Counted from the first letter of the stretch, positions 1-8,223 are shown. The stretch is DNA of 28,490 bases from VFBF01 sp033764865 (GCA_033764865.1 JANRIM010000103.1:1-28490), one strand, 5' to 3'. Notes: generated by a model not told the origin, from the letters alone. Numbers and translations are program-made.

Positions 1-114
1 GCCGCTCCATGCCGCGCCGACGATGGCGACGCCTGAAAGCGTTCGCGCGAGCGACCCCAACACCGATCGCCCCGGCGCCAATGTCCGGGTCGGGTCTGGT
101 TCAGCGTTCGGCAT
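1..114 (-). CDS. N-terminus of an unidentified membrane or exported protein (runs off left edge)
   Basis: Only the first 38 codons are inside the window, so the product cannot be named. The ATG at 112-114 (minus strand) is preceded by AGGAG seven bases upstream, a strong ribosome binding site, and the frame stays open to the first base of the window. The peptide begins MPNAEPDPTRTL and then has a segment rich in V, L, A, G and I (about residues 18-36) preceded by arginines, which looks like a signal peptide or signal anchor. It lies downstream of the cystathionine gamma-synthase-family gene on the same strand with a 130-bp gap, so it may or may not be cotranscribed. The gap 115-244 holds nothing else I can support. 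Confidence 0.55.
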   Translation of the reverse strand, partial: MPNAEPDPTRTLAPGRSVLGSLARTLSGVAIVGAAWSG

Positions 115-244
115 GCAATCGCTCCTCACGCCAGAGGCTGCGACCATGCTCGAAACGCAGTCGGTGTGGCATCCGCTGCGGCTGAGCGGTCAGTTTAGTT
201 GCGCTAACGGCTGGGCGAGGGCAGGCGAAGCGATGTCAGCGTCG

Positions 245-1525
245 TCACGCCGCCCTTAGCGCCTGCTCCAGGTCCGCGATCAGATCGTCCGGGTTCTCCA
301 CGCCGATGGAAATCCGGATCAGGCTCGGTGTGATGGAGAAGGCCTTCAGCCGTTCCGGCGCCATGCCGGAGTGCGTCATCGCGGCGGGGTGGGAGGCGAG
401 GGTCTCGGTGCCGCCGAGGCTGACCGCGAGCTTGATCACCTGCAGGTTGTCGAGCACCGCGAACGCGGCCTTCTCGCCGCCCTTCACCTCGAACGAAAAC
501 GTCGAGCCCGCGCTCTTGTTCTGCTTCCTGTGCACCGGGAAGTCCTCGTGATCCTCCGGCAGGAAGTCGAGGTACCAGACGTTGTCGATCTTCGGGTGCC
601 CGCGCAGAAATTCCGCCACGCGCCTGGCTCCGCGCGCGCCCGCCTCCATGCGCAGCTTCAACGTCTCCAGCGACCGCATCAGCAGCCACGCGGTGTGCGG
701 GTCGCACATGGTGCCGATGGTGGAGCGCATCCGGCGCACCGGCTGCAGCATCAGCTTCGATCCCGACGCGCCGCCGGCGATAAGATCGGAGTGGCCGCCC
801 ACGTACTTCGTCAGCGACGTCACCACGATGTCGGCGCCATGGTCGAGCGGGGTGGAAAAGATCGGCCCCAGCATCGTGTTGTCGACGATCACCGGCGGGC
901 GGAAATCCCCGACGGCAAGCGATTGCGACAACGCGCGGCATTCCGCGATGTCCACGAGGCCATTGGTGGGGTTGCCCGGCGTCTCCACGAAAATGGCTGC
1001 GATCCGGCCGAGTTTCTTGGCCTCCGCCGCCGCTGCGTGCATCACGCCCGCGCCGCCCTCCACGCTGAAGCCCACCTGCTGCACGCCGAACTCCGGCAGG
1101 ATGGAATTGATCAGCGTCTCGGTGCCGCCGTAGATGGGCTGGCTCTGCAGCACCACGTCGGCCGGCCGCTCGAACGCCAGCATGCAGGTGGAGTGCGCCG
1201 CCATGCCGGGGCCGAACGCGAGCGACGCCTCCGCCCCGTCCCAGATGGCGAGGCGATCCTCCAGCACTTCAAGGTTAGGATTGTTGAAGCGGGAGTACAC
1301 AAGGCCCGGCTCCTCGCCGGGGCCGAGCTTCCGCCGGCCCTGCATGGCGGCGAAGAAATTCTTGCCGTCCTCGGCGGTGCGGAAGACGAACGTGGAGGTG
1401 GAGAACTGCGGCGGCTTCAGGGAGCCTTCCGACAGCATGGGATCGTACCCGTAGCCCATCATGAGCGTTTCGGGGGCGAGCTCGCGGTTGCCGAGGGTGC
1501 GCTTGCGCCAGGTCTTTTCGGTCAT
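245..1525 (-). CDS. Cystathionine gamma-synthase-family PLP-dependent enzyme
   Basis: A 426-residue member of the Cys/Met-metabolism PLP enzyme family (fold type I), cytosolic, acting on sulfur amino acids by gamma-replacement or gamma-elimination. The PLP-binding lysine is K240 in the motif SLTKYVGGHSD, followed by the family's Ser/Thr-rich and ETLKLRMEAGARGA segments; the substrate-loop motif PIYGGTETLI and the C-terminal SLGGTETLASHPAAMTHSGM, ending in SIGVENPDDLIADLEQAL, are all family hallmarks. The N-terminus (residues 1-50) is somewhat longer than in MetB/MetC, as in the subgroup often annotated only as 'cystathionine gamma-synthase family protein'. Which reaction (MetB, MetC, MetZ or MegL type) it performs cannot be decided from sequence. 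The start ATG has only a weak G-rich ribosome site. It lies 61 bp downstream of the 702-residue gene, same strand. Confidence 0.9.
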   Translation of the reverse strand: MTEKTWRKRTLGNRELAPETLMMGYGYDPMLSEGSLKPPQFSTSTFVFRTAEDGKNFFAAMQGRRKLGPGEEPGLVYSRFNNPNLEVLEDRLAIWDGAEASLAFGPGMAAHSTCMLAFERPADVVLQSQPIYGGTETLINSILPEFGVQQVGFSVEGGAGVMHAAAAEAKKLGRIAAIFVETPGNPTNGLVDIAECRALSQSLAVGDFRPPVIVDNTMLGPIFSTPLDHGADIVVTSLTKYVGGHSDLIAGGASGSKLMLQPVRRMRSTIGTMCDPHTAWLLMRSLETLKLRMEAGARGARRVAEFLRGHPKIDNVWYLDFLPEDHEDFPVHRKQNKSAGSTFSFEVKGGEKAAFAVLDNLQVIKLAVSLGGTETLASHPAAMTHSGMAPERLKAFSITPSLIRISIGVENPDDLIADLEQALRAA

Positions 1526-1586
1526 GGGGTCGCCCCGGGCTGTGATTTGCCCGCAGCATAGACCGGTGCGGCGGTGAAGTCCCGCG

Positions 1587-3695
1587 TCAGGCGGCGGCGA
1601 GATCCGTGAACGGCCACGCCTCGGGGGCGGCGTCGCCCACGCGCAGCACGGGGAAATCCAGCTCGCCGTCGTCGCCGGAGCGGACGAGGCGCACGCCGTC
1701 GCGATCGAGGCCGCACCCCAGGAACACGCCCGCCATCACGGCGCTGCGCGTGTCCTGCGCATCCTGCTCCACGCGCACCTGCGCCACGCCCGCGAGCACG
1801 GCGATGCGCGTCCAGTGCATCGCGTCCACCCCGCGCCAGCGGTCATAGGAAACCGAAACCACCACCTCGTCGATACGTGCGGCGTGGCCCGTGCGCATGG
1901 CATGGGAGGCGCCGTCCTCCACCAGCACCACCGCGCCGTCGTCGCCGCCGCCGACGATGAACAGGTCGTCGCCCTCGCCGGTCACCGCCAGATCGGGCGG
2001 ATCGCCGGGCATCCAGAAGTGCGTGGCGGGCGTCCGCGGCGTGTGATCGCGCACCTCGATGTCGAGGATGTCGTGGGCGGGATCGTAGGGGCCGTGGAGG
2101 CCGTCGTCGTCGAGATGGGTGGCGTAGGCGTCGTTCTCGCTGGCGAGATAGGCGTCCACGTCCGACCAGTAGGGCTCGCTCCACGTGGTCTCGCCGAGAT
2201 CGTCCAGGATGTGCGCGCGCGCCTCGTCCACGTGCGCAAACAGCGCGTCCAGTTCATCCTCGGTGATCAGCGGCGCAGCGCGCGCGGGCGGGCGGGGCGT
2301 CGGCGCAGGCGCCGTCACCACCACGAAGCCCTCGTCCGTGACGCGCCAGTCCGGAAAGCGCACGTCCTCGCCGGCGTCGTCGTGCGGCGCGTCGTCGGCC
2401 GCCAGCGCCTGCGCTGTGGAAACCCAAAGCCCCTCGCCGTCATCGGCGCCCAGCAGCAGGCCGAAATCGGCGCCCTCGGCGAAGGCGCGCGCCTCAAGCG
2501 CTTGCGCGCGCAGACGCAGGACACGGGTCAGTTTCACGGCGGTCTCGTGGTTGGGGGTTGCGAGGAAGGTTTCGACGCAGGGAACGATGCGCGGGATGTC
2601 CCAGAGGTGGGCTTCGCATGCCGCCAGCATGGCGGCGGGGCCCTCGGGCCCGAACGCGGCCGCGGGCGCAGCCCAAACAGGCTCGAACGGGTCGCGCGCG
2701 CCGAGCAGCAGGTCAAACGCATTCGCCAGCGCGTCGTCGATCAGGCTGTCGGGATCGAACGCGCGGGTGACCACCGGCGTAGCGAGTGGCGCGGGCACGT
2801 CCCAAAGCCAGTGCGCCAGCGCAGCGTGCGCGCCGGGGGCGAGCATCGGTTCGGGCGTCTCGTCCGGCGTCGGCGCGGGCGGGGGCGCGGGTAGGGGCGC
2901 AGGCGCGATGGGGTCGAACGCAATGGCGAAGGCGCCGACCGCGACCGGCGCGTCCTCCTCCGGCTCTGGCGACGACGCGGCCGCCGGGGGCGGCGCGGCG
3001 GCCTGCGTCTGGGCCAGCGCCATCAGCGACGCCAGGTCCGCCAGCGCGCCGGCGGCCGCGCCACAGGTCGCCTCGTCCTCGTCGTCGACGACGGCGGGCG
3101 GCGGCGGAGCAGGCTGGAGGGTCGGCGCCGGCGGCGCATCGGCCAGCATGGCCAGAAGCGCGGCGACGCCGGCGACGGCGCCGGGCGCATCCCCGGCGTC
3201 CGCCTCGGCCACGAGCGCCGGGGCGGGCTTCGGCGCCGGCTTCGGCGGTTCGGGCGTGGGCGGCGGCCACAAGCGGAGCAGGCCGGGGTGCGCGCCGTAG
3301 CCGGGGGCGGGCTCGTCCGCGCCGGCCTCTGCCGGCGGGCCTGGCGGGATGGACGCGATCAGCGCCTGGGCCACGCCGTGCGCGTCAACGCCCGCGACTG
3401 GCCCGTCATCGGGTGCGAACCGGCCCCGCAGGCCGTCGTCGTGGGCATCGCCTTGGCCCATCGGGCGGGGCGCTGCGTCGGCGGGCGGGGGCGCGGGGGC
3501 GGGCTCGGTCCACGCCGAAGGCACGGCGCCGGCGTCGTCGTCGTTGAGGTAGGGCGTCAGGGCGGCGGGCCCGCCGAGGTCGCCTCCATGCAGCTGGCGG
3601 CGCAGCGTGGCCAGCCGCGCAAGCGCAACCGACAGCGACGCCGCGGCGTCCCCGTCCAGGCCGTCCTCCGCCACTGTCGCATGCTGGCGCGTCAT
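1587..3695 (-). CDS. Large acidic Ala/Pro-rich protein of unknown function; candidate cargo of the adjacent exporter
   Basis: A 702-residue protein I do not recognise. The chosen start is ATG 3693-3695, with GGGAAGG about five bases upstream; an upstream TTG at 3716 would add seven residues but lacks such a site. Residues about 45-270 are low-complexity and rich in Ala, Pro, Asp and Glu. Residues about 280-420 look folded and contain two similar elements, AHWLWDVPAPL and AHLWDIPRIVP. There is a second Pro-rich linker, then a C-terminal part with a Gly/Asp segment GEGDDLFIVGGGDDG (573-587) that resembles one RTX calcium-binding repeat, followed by a valine-rich region. There is no N-terminal signal peptide. 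Acidity, lack of a signal peptide, the RTX-like segment and divergent placement beside a type I-like exporter suggest, but do not prove, a type I secretion substrate. It could instead be a cytosolic partner. Confidence 0.8.
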   Translation of the reverse strand: MTRQHATVAEDGLDGDAAASLSVALARLATLRRQLHGGDLGGPAALTPYLNDDDAGAVPSAWTEPAPAPPPADAAPRPMGQGDAHDDGLRGRFAPDDGPVAGVDAHGVAQALIASIPPGPPAEAGADEPAPGYGAHPGLLRLWPPPTPEPPKPAPKPAPALVAEADAGDAPGAVAGVAALLAMLADAPPAPTLQPAPPPPAVVDDEDEATCGAAAGALADLASLMALAQTQAAAPPPAAASSPEPEEDAPVAVGAFAIAFDPIAPAPLPAPPPAPTPDETPEPMLAPGAHAALAHWLWDVPAPLATPVVTRAFDPDSLIDDALANAFDLLLGARDPFEPVWAAPAAAFGPEGPAAMLAACEAHLWDIPRIVPCVETFLATPNHETAVKLTRVLRLRAQALEARAFAEGADFGLLLGADDGEGLWVSTAQALAADDAPHDDAGEDVRFPDWRVTDEGFVVVTAPAPTPRPPARAAPLITEDELDALFAHVDEARAHILDDLGETTWSEPYWSDVDAYLASENDAYATHLDDDGLHGPYDPAHDILDIEVRDHTPRTPATHFWMPGDPPDLAVTGEGDDLFIVGGGDDGAVVLVEDGASHAMRTGHAARIDEVVVSVSYDRWRGVDAMHWTRIAVLAGVAQVRVEQDAQDTRSAVMAGVFLGCGLDRDGVRLVRSGDDGELDFPVLRVGDAAPEAWPFTDLAAA

Positions 3696-3767
3696 GCCGC
3701 CTTCCCAAGCCCACAAGCGCCGGGGTTTTACAGGACGCCGCCTAACGCCCCATGAAGCCGCATGAAT

Positions 3768-3880
3768 AGGATCAATTCATATCAATTAAATTGAAGTTCA
3801 AACTCGTTGTCAGCCAGTAATGATTGCGGTCAATGTTTGATAACTCGCGGGCTGTATCAATAAGGGACAGAGTGTAACTC
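3768..3880. promoter_or_regulatory. AT-rich divergent regulatory island with multiple TTGA/TCAA dyads
   Basis: This is the most AT-rich stretch of the window, between the divergent 702-residue gene and the ABC exporter operon. Visible elements are ATCAATT repeated at 3771 and 3781 (10-bp period, one helical turn), a palindrome TCAATT-A-AATTGA (3782-3794), TTGAA-G-TTCAA (3791-3801) and a spaced inverted repeat TTGATA-N12-TATCAA (3837-3860). They share a TTGA/TCAA core, so a dimeric regulator binding several sites is plausible. No regulator gene is adjacent, and I could not pin a convincing -35/-10 pair for either direction. Confidence 0.5.
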
Positions 3881-3894
3881 AGGAGCAATGCTTG
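3881..3894 (+). promoter_or_regulatory. Ribosome binding site that selects a TTG start
   Basis: AGGAG at 3881-3885 stands six bases before TTG 3892-3894, the first codon of the exporter frame. The ATG at 3888 is only two bases from the site and is in a different, non-conserved frame. Confidence 0.6.
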
Positions 3895-5667
3895 CGCTGG
3901 CGGGGCATCGTGGAACGGGCGATCATCGCCGTCTCCAGCTTGGAGGCGCACGCCACGGCGTTCCTGGCCGCGGTGGTGGAAGGCTTTTCCCGGTCGGCCG
4001 TGCGCGCGCGGCTTGCGGCGACGCTGGCGGCCATGCGGCTGGAGACGCCGCCTTCGACGGCCGAGTGGGGCGCCTCGGTGGTGCTGGGGCTGCTCGCGCT
4101 GGCCACCCCGCTGGCGGCGTGGGCGGTGTTCGACCGGATCATCCTGTTCGCCGATCCGGGCCATGGCGCGTGGACGCTGGCGCTGCTGATGGTGGCGACC
4201 ATGGCGTTCGTGGCGGGGGAGGCGGGCGTACGGTACGCGCGCCTGCTGCTGGCGGACCGCGCCGCCGCCCACCGTGAAACCATGCGCGGCGCCCGCGCCC
4301 TGTCCAGGCTGGCGGCGGCGCCGCTGGACGGGGCGGTGGAAGATGGCGCGCCCGCGCGGGCGGCGCGGCTGGAGGCTGCGTCCGCCTTCATCGAACTGCA
4401 GACCGGAGGACTGCGTCGCGCAGTGCTGGACCTGCCGTATGCGGCGGTGGCGATCGTCGCCATGGCCTGGCTGGGCGGATGGCTGGCGCTGGCGCCGCTG
4501 GCGCTGATCGCCGGCGTGTTCGTGATGCTCGCTGCGTCCACGGGCGCGGCGTTGGAGACCACGCGCGCGCGGGACGCCCACGACGCGCGCGGCGACGACT
4601 TCATCGCCGAATGCGCCAATCACCTGATGATGCTGAAGGCGGCGGCCATGGAGCCGTTCATGGCGCGCCGGATGGAGCAGTTGCTGGCCAGCGGTCGCGA
4701 CCTGGAAGGCCGCCGTCTGCGCGCGGCCGAGCGCGCGGAGGATCTCACGTCGCTCCTGGAAACGGCCGCGGTGCTCGCGGTGGCGGCGCTGGGCGGCGTG
4801 GCGGCTTTGCAGGGAAACATCGGGCTTGGCGCGCTGGCGGCGTCGGTCCTGCTGACGGGGGCCATCGTGCGTCCTGTGGTGCGTATCGCCGCCGCCGCGC
4901 AGAACGCCGCCGCGCTCGCCCCGCAGATCGTGCCCGATGAGGCGGCGCACGCAGCGCCCGTGATGCGCGCAGCGTCGCAGCCGTCGACGCTGCGCGTGGA
5001 CGCCGTGATCGAGCCGGGCGGGCCGCGGCTGTCGCTGGAGGCGCCGTTTGGCGACATGATCGCGTTCACTGCGCGCGACGGGGCGGCGCTTTCGTCGACG
5101 CTGCGCGCGCTGGCGGGCCTGCAGCCGCCCGTGGAGGGCGAGATCCTGCTGTCCGACGTTTCGGTGCAGGCTTACCGCGCCGCGCATCCGGGCGCAGTGG
5201 CGCTCGTATCGCCGCGGGCGGTGCTGTTCGCGGGCACCATCCTTGAGAACCTCACCCTGTTCGGCCAGGGCGCCACGGAGGGCGATGCGCTGGCGGCGTG
5301 CGACGTGCTGGGCCTGCGCCCCGAGATCGACCGCCTGCCGCGCCGGCTGGACACCATGGTCGGCCAGGGCATGACGGACGGCCTGTCGGGCTCGCTGGCG
5401 CACCGGCTGTGCCTGGCGCGCGCCATCGCGCTCTCGCCCCGGCTGTTGCTGTTGGATCAACCGCAGTCGCGGCTGGATCCCGCCGCCGATCGCGCGTTGG
5501 CGGCGGGCCTCGCCGCGCTGCGCGGCCGCATGACGATCGTGCTGGCCACCAGCCGGCCTTCCTATCTCGCCATGGCCGATCAGGCGTTCGCCATCGAGGG
5601 CGCGCGGTTCGCATCGCTGGAGGGCCGTCTCGGCGTTCCGCGGTCGCGCCGCGCCGCAGGCCAGTGA
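3892..5667 (+). CDS. Type I secretion-like ABC exporter half-transporter with degenerate ATPase (subunit 1)
   Basis: A 591-residue half-transporter: a six-helix ABC exporter membrane domain (about residues 55-345) with the motif LDLPYAAVAIVAM typical of RTX/LapB-type permease-ATPases, then an ATPase domain (about 365-580). No N-terminal C39 peptidase domain is present, as in PrtD/RsaD-sized proteins. The ATPase is degenerate: the Walker A lysine is replaced by L400 (G397-A-A-L-S-S), the Q-loop glutamine by Ser (ALVSPR), the catalytic glutamate by Q523 (LLLLDQP) and the H-loop histidine by S554 (TSRPS). The signature motif is partly kept (LSGSL, 498-502). It can therefore hardly bind or hydrolyse ATP by itself, but could supply the signature to a partner. 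The start is TTG with a good ribosome site. Its stop overlaps the next start (TGATG at 5665-5669), indicating translational coupling. Confidence 0.85.
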   Translation: MRWRGIVERAIIAVSSLEAHATAFLAAVVEGFSRSAVRARLAATLAAMRLETPPSTAEWGASVVLGLLALATPLAAWAVFDRIILFADPGHGAWTLALLMVATMAFVAGEAGVRYARLLLADRAAAHRETMRGARALSRLAAAPLDGAVEDGAPARAARLEAASAFIELQTGGLRRAVLDLPYAAVAIVAMAWLGGWLALAPLALIAGVFVMLAASTGAALETTRARDAHDARGDDFIAECANHLMMLKAAAMEPFMARRMEQLLASGRDLEGRRLRAAERAEDLTSLLETAAVLAVAALGGVAALQGNIGLGALAASVLLTGAIVRPVVRIAAAAQNAAALAPQIVPDEAAHAAPVMRAASQPSTLRVDAVIEPGGPRLSLEAPFGDMIAFTARDGAALSSTLRALAGLQPPVEGEILLSDVSVQAYRAAHPGAVALVSPRAVLFAGTILENLTLFGQGATEGDALAACDVLGLRPEIDRLPRRLDTMVGQGMTDGLSGSLAHRLCLARAIALSPRLLLLDQPQSRLDPAADRALAAGLAALRGRMTIVLATSRPSYLAMADQAFAIEGARFASLEGRLGVPRSRRAAGQ

Positions 5668-7445
5668 TGGCGCGCCGCTTTCCCACCGACGCCGCGCGTC
5701 TGTCGCCGGGGCCTGCAGGGGCGGGGGTCAATGAAGTGCACGCCCGCATGGCGCGCCTCGCGGCGGCGTTGCGTGCGCCCGCACGCACCGCGCCGGTCAC
5801 GGCGGTGCGGCGCTGGACCATCGCCTCCATCGTCGGGCTGACGGTGCTGATCAACGCCATCGCCATCGCCGTGCCGATGGTGGTGCTGGCGGTGTTCGAC
5901 TACGTGGTGCGCGACGGCGCGCACCTCACGCTGGCCAGCCTGTGCGCCACCGGCGGTCTCGCCATCGTCTACGAACTGATGTTGCGCCGGGAGCGCGCTG
6001 CGCTGGCCGCAGACGTCGGCGTGCGCACGGTGGCGATGCTGGCGTCCAACCACTTCGCCGCGCTGCTGCAGCGGGATGTGCGCGAGGTCGGCGCGGCGCC
6101 TGTGTCTGCGCAGGTGGCGCGGTTCCGCGCGCTGCGGTCCGTGCGCCGGTTCCTCACCGGCCCGGTCGTGGGCGCTTTGCTGGATGCGCCGTTCGCGCTG
6201 GTCATGGCGGGCGTGCTGTTTGCCTGGTTCGGCCCGGTGGGCTTTGCGCCGTTGGCGGGCGGGGCGGCGCTGGCGGCGGCGGCGCTCCTGCTGCGCCCGT
6301 TCGCGCGCCGCACCGCACAGCAGGGCGAACGCACGCGCGCGGCGCTGCGCGTCGCGCTGGCCGAAGCCGCGGCCAAGCGCGAGACGCTGGACGAGATCGG
6401 CATGACGGCGCCCTGGGCGCAGCGCATCGAGGCGCTGGCGGTGGAGTCCGCCAGCCGCCGCGGTCGCGAGGCCATGGCCGAGGCCGCCATCGACACCGTG
6501 GCGCACGCCGTCACTGCGCTGGTGATCCTTGCGGCGCTATGGCTTGGCGCGGCGCGCGTGATGGATGGCGCGACGACGGTGGGCGCGGTGATCGCCGCCA
6601 CGCTGCTGGCGTGGCGCACCATGGCGCCGCTGGAGGCCATTTTCCGCGCTGGCGCCGAGACGCGCAGCGCGATGACCGCCCTGCGGGCCGCCGGCCGGGC
6701 GGAGGCGCGCCCGTTCGAACGCAGTGGCCATCTGCCGGCGCCGGCGCTCACGGGCCGCATCGCCGCGCGGGGCCTCGTGGTGCGCGCCCACAGCGGGGAG
6801 GGCGTGGCCCTGCGGGGCGTGAGTTTCGATGTGGCGGCGGGAGAGATCGTGGCGGTGTGCGGGCCGGCGGGGTCCGGCAAGTCCACGCTGCTGGGCGCGC
6901 TGATGGGCCTGACGCCGCTGGAGGCGGGGGTGGTGTCGCTCGACGGGCATGACCTGCGCGGCCTCGATCCCGCGGGCGTGCGTACGCAGACGGCCTACGC
7001 GCCGCAGCGCACCACGCTGTTCCACGGCACGGTGGCGCAGAACATCCGCTTGATGGCGCCGGCGGCAGACGGCGCGGCCATGACGCGGGCGCTGGCGCGC
7101 GCGGGCGTGACGCTGCCGCACCCCCAATTGCCGGAGGGGCTGGACACGCGCCTGATGAGCGGCGGCGGCGGCCAGATCGACGAAAGCCTGCGGGTGAAGA
7201 TCATGCTGGCGGGCCTCTACGCGAAGGACGCCAGGATCTACCTGCTGGACGATCCCGGCGCCTTCCTCGACCGCGACGGCGACAGCGCCTTCCTGCGCGC
7301 GCTGGATGCGCTGCGCGGCCGCGCCACCGTGCTCCTCGTCACCAACCGCCCCAGCCACATGCGCGCCTGCGACCGGATCATCCGGCTGGAGCACGGCATG
7401 GTGGTGACGGACGGTCGCGTGGAGCAGGTGCTGGGAGCTGGATAG
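5667..7445 (+). CDS. Type I secretion-like ABC exporter half-transporter (subunit 2, Walker A intact)
   Basis: A 592-residue half-transporter coupled to the previous gene by a TGATG overlap, which decides the start. The membrane domain has the type I secretion pattern (AVFDYVV after the first helix; LLDAPFALVMAGVLF in the third/fourth helix region). The ATPase domain keeps Walker A GPAGSGKST (399-407) and the Q-loop (YAPQRTTLF). However, Walker B reads LLDDP with D529 where the catalytic glutamate should be, the H-loop has N560 (TNRPS), and the signature position reads IDESL (504-508) preceded by a Gly run SGGGGQ that sits about five residues too early. These losses complement those of subunit 1, so a heterodimer with one composite site is likely. 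It ends directly against the convergent HxlR gene with no gap. No HlyD-type adaptor or outer-membrane TolC is in the window. Confidence 0.88.
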   Translation: MARRFPTDAARLSPGPAGAGVNEVHARMARLAAALRAPARTAPVTAVRRWTIASIVGLTVLINAIAIAVPMVVLAVFDYVVRDGAHLTLASLCATGGLAIVYELMLRRERAALAADVGVRTVAMLASNHFAALLQRDVREVGAAPVSAQVARFRALRSVRRFLTGPVVGALLDAPFALVMAGVLFAWFGPVGFAPLAGGAALAAAALLLRPFARRTAQQGERTRAALRVALAEAAAKRETLDEIGMTAPWAQRIEALAVESASRRGREAMAEAAIDTVAHAVTALVILAALWLGAARVMDGATTVGAVIAATLLAWRTMAPLEAIFRAGAETRSAMTALRAAGRAEARPFERSGHLPAPALTGRIAARGLVVRAHSGEGVALRGVSFDVAAGEIVAVCGPAGSGKSTLLGALMGLTPLEAGVVSLDGHDLRGLDPAGVRTQTAYAPQRTTLFHGTVAQNIRLMAPAADGAAMTRALARAGVTLPHPQLPEGLDTRLMSGGGGQIDESLRVKIMLAGLYAKDARIYLLDDPGAFLDRDGDSAFLRALDALRGRATVLLVTNRPSHMRACDRIIRLEHGMVVTDGRVEQVLGAG

Positions 7446-8144
7446 TCAGCCAGGCCGGCTGCGTTCGCGCGCGAACGGGCTGAGGCCCAGCCACGTCTGC
7501 ATCTTGCTCGCAAGCCCGCGATCCCCCGTGAGCAGGAGCCGGCTGGCGGCGACGGCGCGGCGCACGGTTTCGTGGCCCATCCAGATGGCGGTCATCGTGC
7601 GCAGGTCGCAGGAGACGTAGAGATCCACGTCGAAGCCCGGATCGACGCCGCACACCTCCACGCCTTCCTTCGGCTCCACCACCAGCCACCACGTCCGTTC
7701 GGAAGGCGGCCGCTCGGGATACTTGAACTGTATCACGCTGCGCCGGTCGGGCAGCGGCGTGGTGTCGATGTTGCGGCCCATGTCCCACATCAGCAGCTGC
7801 GCGTCGAGATTCTGCAAAGAGAGCTCACTCTCCACCCAGCGTTGCCCCCAGACGCCGAACGCCATTACGATGGGCTCCAGTTCGCGGCCGGCCTTGGTGA
7901 GTTGGTACTCCAGGACGCCCGCTTCACGCGGCACGGGCTTGCGGACCAAAACCCCGGCGGCCTCCAGCTCCTTCAGACGCTGCGAGAGCAGCGCGGGCGA
8001 CATCCGCGGCACGCCGCGCCGCAGGTCGTTGAAGCGCGTGACCCCGCTGACGAGTTCCCGCAGGATCAGCACCGTCCACCGGGTGCACAGGATTTCCGCC
8101 GCCATCGCGACGGGGCAGAACTGCTTGTAGCCGCCTGACGTCAT
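7446..8144 (-). CDS. HxlR-family regulator with C-terminal SCP2-like domain
   Basis: A 232-residue regulator. The N-terminal winged helix of the HxlR type is clear: the CPVAMAAEILCTRWTVLILREL helix region contains the family's early cysteine, followed by GVTRFNDLRRGVPRMSPALLSQRLKELEAAGVLVRK and the EYQLTKAGREL wing. After about residue 100 there is an extra domain (about 130-225) with the pattern of sterol-carrier/SCP2-like domains found on some HxlR proteins (inference), possibly for ligand sensing. The start ATG at 8142-8144 has GGGAGG upstream; a longer frame upstream is not needed. It is divergent from the acyl-CoA dehydrogenase across a gap with repeated GTTCAG motifs, so it probably controls that gene and itself. 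Confidence 0.85.
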   Translation of the reverse strand: MTSGGYKQFCPVAMAAEILCTRWTVLILRELVSGVTRFNDLRRGVPRMSPALLSQRLKELEAAGVLVRKPVPREAGVLEYQLTKAGRELEPIVMAFGVWGQRWVESELSLQNLDAQLLMWDMGRNIDTTPLPDRRSVIQFKYPERPPSERTWWLVVEPKEGVEVCGVDPGFDVDLYVSCDLRTMTAIWMGHETVRRAVAASRLLLTGDRGLASKMQTWLGLSPFARERSRPG

Positions 8145-8223
8145 GCTCCGCCTCCCACGTTTCGCCGTAGTCCACGCGCGGAGCCCGCGTCTCCCCAGTC
8201 CCGGTCCGGTCCAGTCCCGGCCC

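Noticed and set aside
3888..4277. ATG-initiated 129-codon frame at the beginning of the first exporter gene
   Set aside because: The ATG is two bases from the ribosome site and its frame encodes Gly/Arg-rich sequence; the TTG at 3892 opens the ABC exporter frame.
3772..5460. Minus-strand open frame of 562 codons over the first exporter gene
   Set aside because: Translation is Arg/Gln/His-rich low complexity, antisense to a clear ABC exporter gene.
7498..7502. SGGGGQ at residues 498-503 of exporter subunit 2 (nucleotides about 7158-7175) as a normal ABC signature motif
   Set aside because: It lies about five residues too far from Walker B compared with subunit 1 and the family; the normally spaced residues are IDESL. 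The coordinates given are nominal for this residue-level point.
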